Assembly: GCA_009786045.1 (NCBI GenBank)
Contig: WQTY01000158.1
Location: 1 to 5,687 of the forward strand
From: Pseudomonadota bacterium
GTDB lineage: Bacteria; Myxococcota_A; Bradymonadia; UBA4248
DNA length: 5,687 nt
Direction of reading: 5' to 3'
Under the pieces are notes generated by a model that saw only the letters and a program-made list of their open reading frames with translations, was not told the DNA's origin and did not search any database. Below, piece by piece: positions 1 to 5,658 of the stretch (positions are counted from its first letter, which is position 1; every line of letters begins with the position of its first letter). The position numbers were made by a program, and so were the translations under genes.

Positions 1-280
1 ACAAGCCATACCACCCAAGATTTGTTTTTTTTCGTGGGGGAGCATTGCTCCCCCACACCCCCTGCGATACTTCGTATCGCTTGTGGGTAGAGGGCAAAAA
101 GTATCGTTTGATGCCACACTCCCAGCATGGCAAACAAAATTGAAGCAATCTGCCCGTATTTGCTGCTTCGATGTGGAGAACACGCAACGGACGAATTCTG
201 AATCGTTGAGAGAAGAGAATTGCGTTTTTGGACATCACGCATCAGCATCACAAACACCACACATCAACCCCCAATCACAC
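1..280. other. Intergenic stretch downstream of the minus-strand operon, no gene seen
   Basis: This stretch lies beyond the stop codon of the pentapeptide-repeat gene. The only strong structure is the palindromic element at about 21-80. The open frames that cross it run into the antisense of the pentapeptide gene, are rich in H, T, S, P and R, and have no ribosome site, so I read none as a gene. A weak minus-strand hairpin (GAAGCA at 142-147 with TGCTTC at 164-169, 16-nt loop) is followed in that direction by AATTTTGTTT. It could serve as a poor terminator, but the stem is short. Confidence 0.6.
21..80 (+). repeat. Palindromic intergenic element, compact copy
   Basis: A T-rich run (21-32) is followed by two perfect hairpins. 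The first has a 10-bp stem, GTGGGGGAGC (34-43) pairing with GCTCCCCCAC (47-56) around loop ATT. The second has a 7-bp stem, GCGATAC (64-70) pairing with GTATCGC (74-80) around loop TTC. The segment 51-78 recurs in the same orientation at 5631-5658 with 25 of 28 bases identical, so this is one copy of a dispersed repeat. The T-run lies before the hairpins on the plus strand, so it is not a canonical terminator in either direction. The two-copy match is seen directly; membership of a genome-wide family is inferred. Confidence 0.7.
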
Positions 281-883
281 TCAAACACGCCGGCGTTTGC
301 CCTCAGAAGCCGTAAACCCTTCCGGCGTCACGTTGCACCCACTCGCGATACACCCCGTCAGGGTCATCTCGCCCGTATCAAACCCCTCAATCGTGACATT
401 TCGCAACACCACCGATTTGAGCGTGGCCACGCCATCAATACCTGCCAGGCGCCCCTGAGTGATTGTCAGTGACTCAAGCGATGCATCAAGAAGGTGCAAA
501 TTGACAAGGCTGCAATCGCGAAACTGCGTATTTGTCAGCTCCAACCCCTCGGCATCCTCCGTATCGCCAAACGTCGTACGATGCAGCACACAGCCATCAA
601 AAGCCGTCTCCGCCAGAATCGTCGAACGGAAGGTGCAATTGTGAAACGTACATCCGTTAAAAAATGCCCCCTGGAGATTGAGTCCGTCAAAGACGGTGCC
701 GTCAAAAATACACGCTTCCCACTCGGTATTGCCTGCATCCACACCATGTATGCGAATCGCCCCGATGTGATCGCCCTTAAAGCTGGCAGCTTCAAGACTA
801 AGATCCGCATGTGACGCCAGGAGCGCCTCAAGCAGACCTTCATCCGATGCCTTTATCGCTTTTGTGATTTCCTTCTGAACCAT
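281..883 (-). CDS. Pentapeptide-repeat protein, function unknown
   Basis: This encodes 200 residues with no signal peptide or membrane segment, so it is probably cytoplasmic. Residues 1-33 are a charged, probably helical lead. From about residue 35 to 185 the sequence follows a five-residue periodicity with F or L at the centre and small or polar residues between. It is clearest at 60-105 (FDGTV, FDGLN, LQGAF, FNGCT, FHNCT, FRSTI, LAETA, FDGCV, LHRTT). This is the pattern of the pentapeptide-repeat family, which folds as a right-handed quadrilateral beta-helix; family roles range from gyrase protection to scaffolding. The repeats degrade after about residue 110, and the tail is basic (GKRRRV). 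It is the last gene of the serS run, 65 bp after the Smr gene. Nothing indicates the specific role, and a gyrase-protecting (Qnr/MfpA-like) function should not be assumed. ATG at 883 is the only reasonable start, but its Shine-Dalgarno is unusually distant. Confidence 0.82.
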   Translation of the reverse strand: MVQKEITKAIKASDEGLLEALLASHADLSLEAASFKGDHIGAIRIHGVDAGNTEWEACIFDGTVFDGLNLQGAFFNGCTFHNCTFRSTILAETAFDGCVLHRTTFGDTEDAEGLELTNTQFRDCSLVNLHLLDASLESLTITQGRLAGIDGVATLKSVVLRNVTIEGFDTGEMTLTGCIASGCNVTPEGFTASEGKRRRV

Positions 884-897
884 AGACTTTTTTGTGG

Positions 898-902
898 CTC
901 CT
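898..902 (-). promoter_or_regulatory. Ribosome binding site of the pentapeptide gene, distant
   Basis: AGGAG on the minus strand sits 14 bases before the ATG at 883, well beyond the usual 5-9. The spacer is A-rich (CCACAAAAAAGTCT) and contains no alternative start codon. Either initiation is weak or the leader folds so as to shorten the distance. Confidence 0.5.
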
Positions 903-916
903 AAAGATTCCGCCTC

Positions 917-933
917 TCCCGCAAGCTGCGGGA
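917..933. other. Intergenic hairpin between the Smr and pentapeptide genes
   Basis: TCCCGCA (917-923) pairs perfectly with TGCGGGA (927-933) around a 3-nt loop, in the 65-bp gap downstream of the Smr stop codon and upstream of the pentapeptide ribosome site. The minus-strand sequence after the stem (GAGGCGGAATCTTTAG) has no T-tract, so this is not a standard intrinsic terminator. It could be an mRNA processing or stability element that sets different levels for the two genes. Confidence 0.45.
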
Positions 934-948
934 AACAAACGGAGGATA

Positions 949-1935
949 TTATTTCTTCTTAAGCGCGACATACACCGCACCGAAATCGCCGTCATCATCA
1001 AGAACGGGCACATACTCCAGAACCCGGTCATCGCCATGAAGCTGCGCCATCACACCATGCTTAACCACAGGCTGCCCCGGGCTCCCAAGCCCTTTGCCGC
1101 AAATGATCAATCCATAGGCGCACTTTGCATGAAAAGCCGCCGTCAAAAAATCATCCAGCCGAACCATCGCCGCATCATGGGCCAGGCCCCTGAGCTTAAG
1201 TGTCATCACCGCACCGTATCGTTCCTGATAACGGTTAATGTCACGCATGAGCCGGGACTGAGATGCCGACAAAACCATCCCCCCCTCACCCCCAACTAGG
1301 ACATCATCACCCTTTGAAACCTGTGTCACCGTCACCTGCTCATCCACATACTGCGTATGCATGTGAGACAAATGGACACTCGGTGCGGCATGTACCTGTG
1401 CTGCCTCAAGCGTTTCCAAAGACGATGGATCGGCGCCTTCTCTCTGGTGCCTGGCACGCTGCCTGCGGGCCGTGGGTTGTGGTGAACCTATCCGCCTGAC
1501 CTTCGACAGCGCCATTTCCTGCGTAAAAAGTGCAAACTCCCGCTCTTCCTCCGACATCGTCAGCACACCGCCATCCTCTGGCATCTTTTCCTTCGCCACG
1601 TCCCCCTTGTTGAACTTTTCCTGGTACAGATCAACCCCATCCAGCGCACCCATCGACTCGGCAAAAATCTCCGCATCCGACAAGTTCGATGTATCCAGCA
1701 AATCGGCCATCGTCAGGCGCTCTGTTCTCCCGGCCGGCACAGCCTGAGCCGGCTTGTGCGCAGGTTTCTCACTCGGCAGCTGTGCCCTCCGTGCCTGATG
1801 GGCCTCTTCTCTGTCCTGGGCATCAGACTTGCGAATCTCTCTGAGCGCACCTAACCCGGCAAAGGCATTTGTCGTAAATGCCTTTTCTGAAGATGCGCCA
1901 GCCTCAGGCATGTTTCGCTTGTTCTTCTTTGCCAT
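949..1935 (-). CDS. Smr-domain protein (MutS2 C-terminal-like), possible nuclease or RNA-acting factor
   Basis: This encodes 328 residues from the chosen ATG (MAKKNKRN). The Smr domain occupies about residues 225-325. Motif 1 is LKLRG (246-250), followed by a helix with LDDFLTAAF; the glycine loop is GKGLGSPGQPVVK (280-292), followed by RVLEYVP and the closing strand GAVYVALKKK. Smr domains occur alone or at the end of MutS2; characterised members cut nucleic acid or act on stalled ribosomes. The usual motif is LDLHG, or LDLRG in MutS2. Here the acidic residue is K and the His position is R, so catalytic activity is uncertain. Residues 1-225 are charged and mostly low-complexity, probably disordered, apart from a stretch around 74-145 (MADLLDTSNLSDAEIFAESM, later EREFALFTQEM) resembling the lead regions of proteobacterial stand-alone Smr proteins. 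An upstream GTG at 1956 is possible but has no ribosome site. The chosen start lies two bases after the serS stop, which suggests translational coupling. Confidence 0.85.
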   Translation of the reverse strand: MAKKNKRNMPEAGASSEKAFTTNAFAGLGALREIRKSDAQDREEAHQARRAQLPSEKPAHKPAQAVPAGRTERLTMADLLDTSNLSDAEIFAESMGALDGVDLYQEKFNKGDVAKEKMPEDGGVLTMSEEEREFALFTQEMALSKVRRIGSPQPTARRQRARHQREGADPSSLETLEAAQVHAAPSVHLSHMHTQYVDEQVTVTQVSKGDDVLVGGEGGMVLSASQSRLMRDINRYQERYGAVMTLKLRGLAHDAAMVRLDDFLTAAFHAKCAYGLIICGKGLGSPGQPVVKHGVMAQLHGDDRVLEYVPVLDDDGDFGAVYVALKKK

Positions 1936-1937
1936 AC

Positions 1938-3197
1938 TCAGCCAATAAAATCGCACTTCATATAATCGCGCAGAGCCTCAGGCACACGAATCCGGCCATC
2001 CGCCTGCTGGCAGTTCTCCATGATCGCCACCATCGTGCGACCGACTGCCAACCCCGAACCGTTGATCGTATGGACAAACTCCGTTTTGGACTTGCCTTCC
2101 GGCGTCCTGTAACGGATATCGGCACGACGTGACTGAAAGTCGCCAAAATTCGAACAGCTTGATATCTCGCGATAACACTGCTGCGACGGCAACCAGACCT
2201 CCAAATCGTAACATTTGCGCGCCGAAAAGCCCATATCACCTGCACAAAGCAACACCACCCGATAGGGCAGATCCAAACGGCGAAGAATCTCTTCGGCATC
2301 CGATACCAATGCCTGATGTTCTGCCTCGCTCGTCTCCGGCGTGCAGAATTTTACCAGCTCAACCTTATCAAACTGGTGCTGGCGAATAATGCCGCGCGTT
2401 TCTTTGCCATAATTGCCCGCCTCTAACCGGAAACAAGCACTGTAGGCACAGTACTTTATCGGAAGCTGTTCCGGCGACAGCAACTCCTCGCGGTGGAAGT
2501 TCGTCACAGGAACCTCTGCCGTCGGAATCAAAAACATATCCCCGTTCGTCCTGTAGGCATCTTCCTCGAACTTCGGAAGCTGCCCCGTGCCCGTCATGGC
2601 TGCACGATTGACCAGATAAGGCGGCATGACCATCTCATAACCACGAGACGCATGGCAGTCGAGCATGAACTGAACCAGTGCCAGTTCCAGCCGCACTGCC
2701 GCGCCGCGCAAAAACGCAAAACGCGCACCTGACACCTTCGCGGCACGCTCAAAATCAATCAACTGATGCAACTCGCCCAACACATCATGCGACTTCGGCT
2801 CAAACGAAAATTCCGGTACGCTTCCCCAGCTGCGCACCACTTCATTGCCGGATTCATCCGATGCCTGCGGCACATCTGGCGCGGGCATGTTCGGAATATA
2901 AAGCATCATTTCTTCAAGCTGAGCATCGATCTCTGCCCGGCGAGCATCAAGCGACTTCAGCTCCGCACTCATCGACTTGAGCGACTCACGAAGCTGCTCC
3001 GCCCCTGCCTTATCCAATGTCCGCATTTGATCGCTGGCCTGGCGCTGCTCAAAGCGAAGCGCGTCGTAACGCGCACACTTCTGGCGCCGTTCCGCGCTCA
3101 ACGCACGAAGCGTCTCAAAATCAACCTTCCCCCCACGAAATCTCAGCCCCTCCACCACTTCATCAAGGTGGGACAGAACATACTTCACGTCCAACAT
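1938..3197 (-). CDS. serS: Seryl-tRNA synthetase (serine--tRNA ligase)
   Basis: A cytoplasmic class II aminoacyl-tRNA synthetase that activates serine with ATP and charges tRNA-Ser (and tRNA-Sec where present). Its 419 residues are a normal bacterial length. The N-terminal tRNA-binding coiled-coil arm spans about residues 27-105, rich in R, E, K, L and Q and ending at MLYIPNMP. The catalytic core follows: the motif 1 region at about 175-210 ([22 protein letters not shown]), the serine-binding TAE signature in PTAEVP (225-230), motif 2 as CFRLEAG (255-261) with [13 protein letters not shown] (268-280), and motif 3 as [10 protein letters not shown] (379-388) before MVAIMEN. All key motifs are intact. 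The start is the ATG at 3197 (MLDVKYV), the usual SerRS N-terminus, with AGGGAG 9 bases upstream. A GTG nine codons earlier (3224) lacks a ribosome site. It is the first gene of the minus-strand run and is preceded by a sigma70-type promoter and a long leader. Confidence 0.97.
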   Translation of the reverse strand: MLDVKYVLSHLDEVVEGLRFRGGKVDFETLRALSAERRQKCARYDALRFEQRQASDQMRTLDKAGAEQLRESLKSMSAELKSLDARRAEIDAQLEEMMLYIPNMPAPDVPQASDESGNEVVRSWGSVPEFSFEPKSHDVLGELHQLIDFERAAKVSGARFAFLRGAAVRLELALVQFMLDCHASRGYEMVMPPYLVNRAAMTGTGQLPKFEEDAYRTNGDMFLIPTAEVPVTNFHREELLSPEQLPIKYCAYSACFRLEAGNYGKETRGIIRQHQFDKVELVKFCTPETSEAEHQALVSDAEEILRRLDLPYRVVLLCAGDMGFSARKCYDLEVWLPSQQCYREISSCSNFGDFQSRRADIRYRTPEGKSKTEFVHTINGSGLAVGRTMVAIMENCQQADGRIRVPEALRDYMKCDFIG

Positions 3198-3332
3198 GTG
3201 TACGCACTCCCTAAACTGCCGCACTTTTGTTTCAAGCCAACCAAACCCATGCCGCCCGGCCTTCGTCCGAGCCTACCACCATTACCTCCGCCCGGGCACA
3301 CTGTGCCAATATGACACACACCCGGACAAAAG
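3198..3332 (-). promoter_or_regulatory. serS 5' leader, about 135 nt, with possible leader peptide
   Basis: This is the span from the predicted transcription start (about 3332) to the serS ATG. It contains an odd-centred dyad, GGCACA-C-TGTGCC (3295-3307). On the minus strand GGAGG (3285-3289) is followed by a 16-codon open frame (ATG at 3282, TGA at 3232-3234) reading [16 protein letters not shown]. The GGAGG-to-ATG gap is only 2 nt, but the second codon is GTG, at a workable 5 nt. I see no conserved T-box core (the GGTGGTA present lacks the following CCGCG) and no terminator. Regulation through this leader is a hypothesis. Confidence 0.35.
3207..3212 (-). promoter_or_regulatory. serS ribosome binding site
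   Basis: AGGGAG on the minus strand lies 9 bases before the ATG at 3197. It decides in favour of that start over the upstream in-frame GTG at 3224, which is preceded only by an A-rich sequence. Confidence 0.7.
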
Positions 3333-3338
3333 CGCACT

Positions 3339-3367
3339 ATTAGCGCCCCTAGCCCCTCCTTTGTCAA
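3339..3367 (-). promoter_or_regulatory. Predicted sigma70-type promoter for serS
   Basis: On the minus strand a perfect TTGACA -35 (3362-3367) is followed by a 17-base spacer and GCTAAT (3339-3344), a 4-of-6 match to TATAAT. Transcription would start near 3332. GCGC arms 7 bases apart (3332-3335 and 3343-3346) straddle the -10 region, a possible operator-like symmetry, though short. It is the best promoter candidate upstream of serS. Confidence 0.6.
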
Positions 3368-3433
3368 GCAATGAGTTTGGCACCAAAGATCAAATTCCCT
3401 TGACCTCCCGCGCTAAAATTCACGAATATCCAT

Positions 3434-3464
3434 TTCACATTGTTCCGCATCTCGCGGTGATAAT
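3434..3464 (+). promoter_or_regulatory. Possible sigma70-type promoter for the TPR gene
   Basis: TTCACA (3434-3439, 5 of 6 to TTGACA) and GATAAT (3459-3464, 5 of 6 to TATAAT) are separated by 19 bases, slightly more than the optimum. The start would fall near 3471, about 29 bases before the ATG at 3500. It lies back to back with the serS promoter. A second, weaker option begins with TTGACC at 3400. Confidence 0.4.
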
Positions 3465-3499
3465 AACCTTGCCTCCTTCCAAATACGGCATTTCGAAAC

Positions 3500-4243
3500 A
3501 TGATTAACCTCATCCTCAGCCTCATCCTTGCGGCCGCCGGCTGGGCCGCCACCCTGCTCGTCTTCGACTCCTTCTGGGCCGGCATACTGCCCTTTATCAT
3601 CCTCCTCCCACTGTCTCTTTTCCTCCTCAGCAGACACGTCAACAAAAAGTTCACTGCCATTTCGCAGCGCGCACAAGATGCCATGCAAAGCCTGTCTGCC
3701 GTCAAAAGCGAAGAAGCACGAAAAAACGTCCTCGACCGGGCCGTTGCCATCCTCAAACAAGGCTACGCCCTGAAGCACTTCCAATTCTATCTCGCGTCCC
3801 AGCTCAACGCACAAATCGGCATGCTTTACTACATCCAGAAGCGCTTCAAGGAAGCCGAACCCTACCTGGCCAACGCCTTCTTCCAGCAGGGCATCGCCAT
3901 CGCCATGTACGCCTGCATTCTCTACAAACGCAAAGACTACGATGCCATGACCAGACAATTCGAACGCGCCGTCAAGCACTCCAAAAAAGTCCCCCTGCTC
4001 TGGAACCTCTATGCCTGGTGCCTGCTGCAAATAAAAAAACGCGACGAAGCCATCGCCGTCCTCAACCGCTGCCTGACCAGCAACTCAAATGACCAGACAA
4101 CCCTGGCTAACTTAGACCTCATCAAAAACAGCGCAAAAATCAAAATGCGCGGCTACAATGAGCAATGGTACCAATTCCACCTCGACACGCCTCCGCCACA
4201 AAAAGTTACCTATGACAAACGCAGCATGTACCGCGGACATTAA
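3500..4243 (+). CDS. Membrane-anchored tetratricopeptide-repeat (TPR) protein, function unknown
   Basis: This encodes 247 residues. Two closely spaced hydrophobic segments at about 2-22 and 27-44 form a membrane hairpin, followed by RHVNKK, which suggests that the rest lies in the cytoplasm. A helical linker (45-95) leads to about three TPR-like helix pairs: near 98-130 (AQIGMLYYIQKRFKEAEPYL), 131-163 (ACILYKRKDYDAMTRQFERA) and 164-198 (LWNLYAWCLLQIKKRDEAIA). TPRs bind proteins and are not themselves catalytic. The C-terminal tail (GYNEQWYQFHLDTPPPQKV) is distinctive, and I do not recognise it. The ATG at 3500 places the first membrane segment at the N-terminus, but no Shine-Dalgarno precedes it, so translation may be weak or depend on an unstructured leader. 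It is the first gene of a probable plus-strand pair with the lipocalin-like gene 60 bp downstream. The partner protein is unknown. Confidence 0.8.
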   Translation: MINLILSLILAAAGWAATLLVFDSFWAGILPFIILLPLSLFLLSRHVNKKFTAISQRAQDAMQSLSAVKSEEARKNVLDRAVAILKQGYALKHFQFYLASQLNAQIGMLYYIQKRFKEAEPYLANAFFQQGIAIAMYACILYKRKDYDAMTRQFERAVKHSKKVPLLWNLYAWCLLQIKKRDEAIAVLNRCLTSNSNDQTTLANLDLIKNSAKIKMRGYNEQWYQFHLDTPPPQKVTYDKRSMYRGH

Positions 4244-4291
4244 ACACCAGGGCTGTTAGATTCCACCCCCTCGCAGCCACGTCACCACCCC

Positions 4292-4296
4292 AGGAG
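4292..4296 (+). promoter_or_regulatory. Ribosome binding site of the lipocalin-like gene
   Basis: AGGAG lies 7 bases before the ATG at 4304 and so favours that start over the in-frame ATGs at 4313 and 4316, which lie farther away. All three choices leave the signal peptide intact. Confidence 0.75.
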
Positions 4297-4303
4297 CTTC
4301 GCC

Positions 4304-5455
4304 ATGCACACGATGATGCGCCCATTTTTCCTTTTCTGCCTGCTCATCCTCATCCTCGCTGGCCAGCTCTCTGCCCCCCAAAGCACCGCCGACGCACAAG
4401 GCACGCCCGTTTCCAGACAACCCTCAAATGCCATCAGTGCCTTCGTGCACGGTAACACCGACTTCAGCATCGACGACATCCGCCCCATCGCCACCAATGC
4501 CTCCGGGTACCATCAAAAGTGGGAGTTCTTCATCGACTCTAAGCCCTACGAAGTCCGTATCAGGTTCGAAATATCAAGTGTGGCCTTTACTAAAAACGAA
4601 GGGAAAATCGGCGGACATGTCAAAAAATTCGACGACGACGGAAACCTGCTCCAGGAATTCCCAATATCCAAAACCTACAAGCCCGGCCAATGGCGAGCCG
4701 CGCCAACAGGGCTGGATCTCCGCTTCGGCAACGATTTTTCGCTAAAGTATGAAAATGGTCACTTCCATATCCGCGGACAATTCGAAAAAGGCCAATTCAA
4801 CTACGCCATCCCGCTCAACCCCTGGAAACCCGGCACAGGCAACGTCTTCTTCGGCAACAACGAAAACAATGTTTTCAAATATGCCATCCTGACCTACCAA
4901 AAACCCATTCAATCGGGCACTTTCGTCATTGATGGCCAGAACATCCCCGTACATGGTCAGGCCTACGCCAACCACTACCTGCTGATGCTGCCGGTTTACG
5001 AAGCATTCGACGAAGTCGCCGACTTCCGTATTCGCCGCGATGGCCTGCTCGTCGAGTTTCGCTACTACGTCCCATCACAAAACTTTGCCGCCGCCTCCTT
5101 CGGTTTCCTCATGGTAGCCTACGAAGGACAGCTCATCTTCTCCTCGACAAACATCGAACGCACAACACTCCAAACCTGGCTTGATGATGCCCACTACGGA
5201 TACGAGATCCCCGCAAGACAAGTGATTCGCGCCACCGACGGCGCCAATACAGCCACCTTCACCATGCTGTCGGCCTCCCCCCAACCCACTGATCCCTATG
5301 CCAACCTCCCGGCTTTCCAGCGCAATGTCGCCACACGCTTTGCCAAACCCATCACCTATTCCATCCCCATCGACTGGCTGCTCGATCTCCATGTCGACGG
5401 CTACTCCGCCAAAATCCCCATGTCAAACACCTACTCCATGACACGGCTGCGCTAA
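4304..5455 (+). CDS. Exported lipocalin-like protein (AttH/CrtC/Svf1-type, tentative)
   Basis: This encodes 383 residues with an N-terminal signal peptide: MHTMMRP, a hydrophobic core at about 8-20, then a probable cut after QLSA (24) or near ADA (31). There is no lipobox cysteine, so the product is probably a soluble periplasmic or secreted protein. The mature part is rich in alternating beta-strand patterns with no long helices or further membrane segments. The segment WKPGTGNVFFG (174-184) followed by SGTFVIDGQNIPVHGQAYANH (204-224) resembles the junction of two lipocalin-like barrels in the AttH/CrtC/Svf1 group, where a W-PGTG motif precedes G-(strand)-DG-x-VxGxGYxDH. The usual WG after the final His is absent. 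CrtC members act on carotenoids, but no pigment genes are nearby and other relatives have no known substrate, so enzymatic function is not claimed. It follows the TPR membrane gene and is followed by a terminator. Family assignment is from remembered motif similarity. Confidence 0.6.
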   Translation: MHTMMRPFFLFCLLILILAGQLSAPQSTADAQGTPVSRQPSNAISAFVHGNTDFSIDDIRPIATNASGYHQKWEFFIDSKPYEVRIRFEISSVAFTKNEGKIGGHVKKFDDDGNLLQEFPISKTYKPGQWRAAPTGLDLRFGNDFSLKYENGHFHIRGQFEKGQFNYAIPLNPWKPGTGNVFFGNNENNVFKYAILTYQKPIQSGTFVIDGQNIPVHGQAYANHYLLMLPVYEAFDEVADFRIRRDGLLVEFRYYVPSQNFAAASFGFLMVAYEGQLIFSSTNIERTTLQTWLDDAHYGYEIPARQVIRATDGANTATFTMLSASPQPTDPYANLPAFQRNVATRFAKPITYSIPIDWLLDLHVDGYSAKIPMSNTYSMTRLR

Positions 5456-5464
5456 GCCTTTCGA

Positions 5465-5509
5465 GCGCCCGCTATTGCTCGCCCGGGCGAGCAATACGCG
5501 GCCGGGCGC
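5465..5509. repeat. Perfect 24-nt palindrome within a longer stem
   Basis: Positions 5473-5496 are exactly self-complementary, with arm TATTGCTCGCCC and its reverse complement meeting at 5484/5485. An outer 7-bp stem, GCGCCCG (5465-5471) with CGGGCGC (5503-5509), adds to it across a small asymmetric internal loop. It starts 10 bases after the stop codon of the lipocalin-like gene. The outer right arm is also needed by the terminator hairpin, so the outer stem and the base of the terminator compete. It could be a 3'-end RNA structure, a protein-binding dyad or a repeat-family member. Confidence 0.75.
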
Positions 5510-5552
5510 GGCTATCTGCCAATGGGCAGATACGCTGCGCCTTTTATTTTTT
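5505..5552 (+). terminator. Rho-independent terminator after the lipocalin-like gene
   Basis: GGCGCGGC (5505-5512) pairs with GCTGCGCC (5534-5541) through one G-U pair. After a bulged C5533 the stem continues as TATCTGCC (5513-5520) with GGCAGATA (5525-5532) around loop AATG. The resulting stem of about 16 bp is followed directly by TTTTATTTTTT (5542-5552). This is a textbook intrinsic terminator on the plus strand, 50 bases after the stop codon. Confidence 0.88.
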
Positions 5553-5554
5553 CT

Positions 5555-5658
5555 GGGGAGCTCTGTCCCCCTCTTCGAGGGGGATGTCGGCACCTCCCTC
5601 AAAGAGGGAGATTTTGCCGACAGGGGGAGGCCCCACACCCCCTGCAATGCTTCGCATC
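5555..5658 (+). repeat. Complex palindromic intergenic element, expanded copy
   Basis: Several stems lie in series. TCCCCCTC (5566-5573) pairs with GAGGGGGA (5577-5584) around TTC. TGTCGGCA (5585-5592) pairs with TGCCGACA (5615-5622) and encloses CTCCCTC (5594-5600) with GAGGGAG (5604-5610) around AAA. CAGGGGG (5621-5627) pairs with CCCCCTG (5638-5644), overlapping the previous stem by two bases. ATGC-TTC-GCAT forms a last small hairpin (5647-5657). Positions 5631-5658 match 51-78 at 25 of 28 bases. No coding gene is supported, and the reverse frame here merely translates the repeat. The element probably continues or ends near the window edge. Confidence 0.7.

Larger units (their letters stand above)
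3198..3499. other. Divergent intergenic region between serS and the TPR gene
   Basis: These 302 bases without a convincing annotated gene hold the serS leader and promoter (minus strand) and the probable promoter of the TPR gene (plus strand). The frames crossing it are short, rich in P, H, R and G, and lack ribosome sites. A minus-strand AGGAGG (in the complement of 3472-3478) is followed by no start codon at a useful distance. Apart from the dyad at 3295-3307 and the tiny leader frame, nothing else stands out. Confidence 0.6.

Noticed and set aside
34..80. Left hairpins as a CRISPR array or terminator
   Set aside because: There are no regularly spaced repeat-spacer units, and the T-run lies on the wrong side of the hairpins for termination on either strand.
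131..169. Possible minus-strand terminator after the pentapeptide gene
   Set aside because: A 6-bp stem with a 16-nt loop and only a broken T-tract is too weak to annotate as a terminator.
83..472. 129-residue plus-strand open frame at the left edge
   Set aside because: It starts at GTG without a ribosome site, runs from the repeat region into the antisense of the pentapeptide gene, and resembles no protein family.
3262..3292. T-box-like GGTGGTA in the serS leader
   Set aside because: The conserved core continues with CCGCG and is followed by terminator/antiterminator stems; neither is present here, so the match is too short to support a T-box.
3413..4030. 205-residue minus-strand open frame opposite the TPR gene
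   Set aside because: It is an antisense shadow: its composition (V, E, G and D runs) mirrors the TPR codons, and the plus-strand product has clear membrane and TPR features.
5423..5647. 74-residue minus-strand open frame over the right-hand palindromes
   Set aside because: It translates the inverted repeats and terminator (SPSLRE, SPSKRG, RKNKRRS) and has no ribosome site, as is typical of spurious genes on intergenic repeats.
51..5658. Flanking repeats as ends of a 5.6-kb mobile element
   Set aside because: The copies are direct, short and palindromic, the enclosed genes are housekeeping-like, and no transposase or integrase is present, so dispersed intergenic repeats explain them better.
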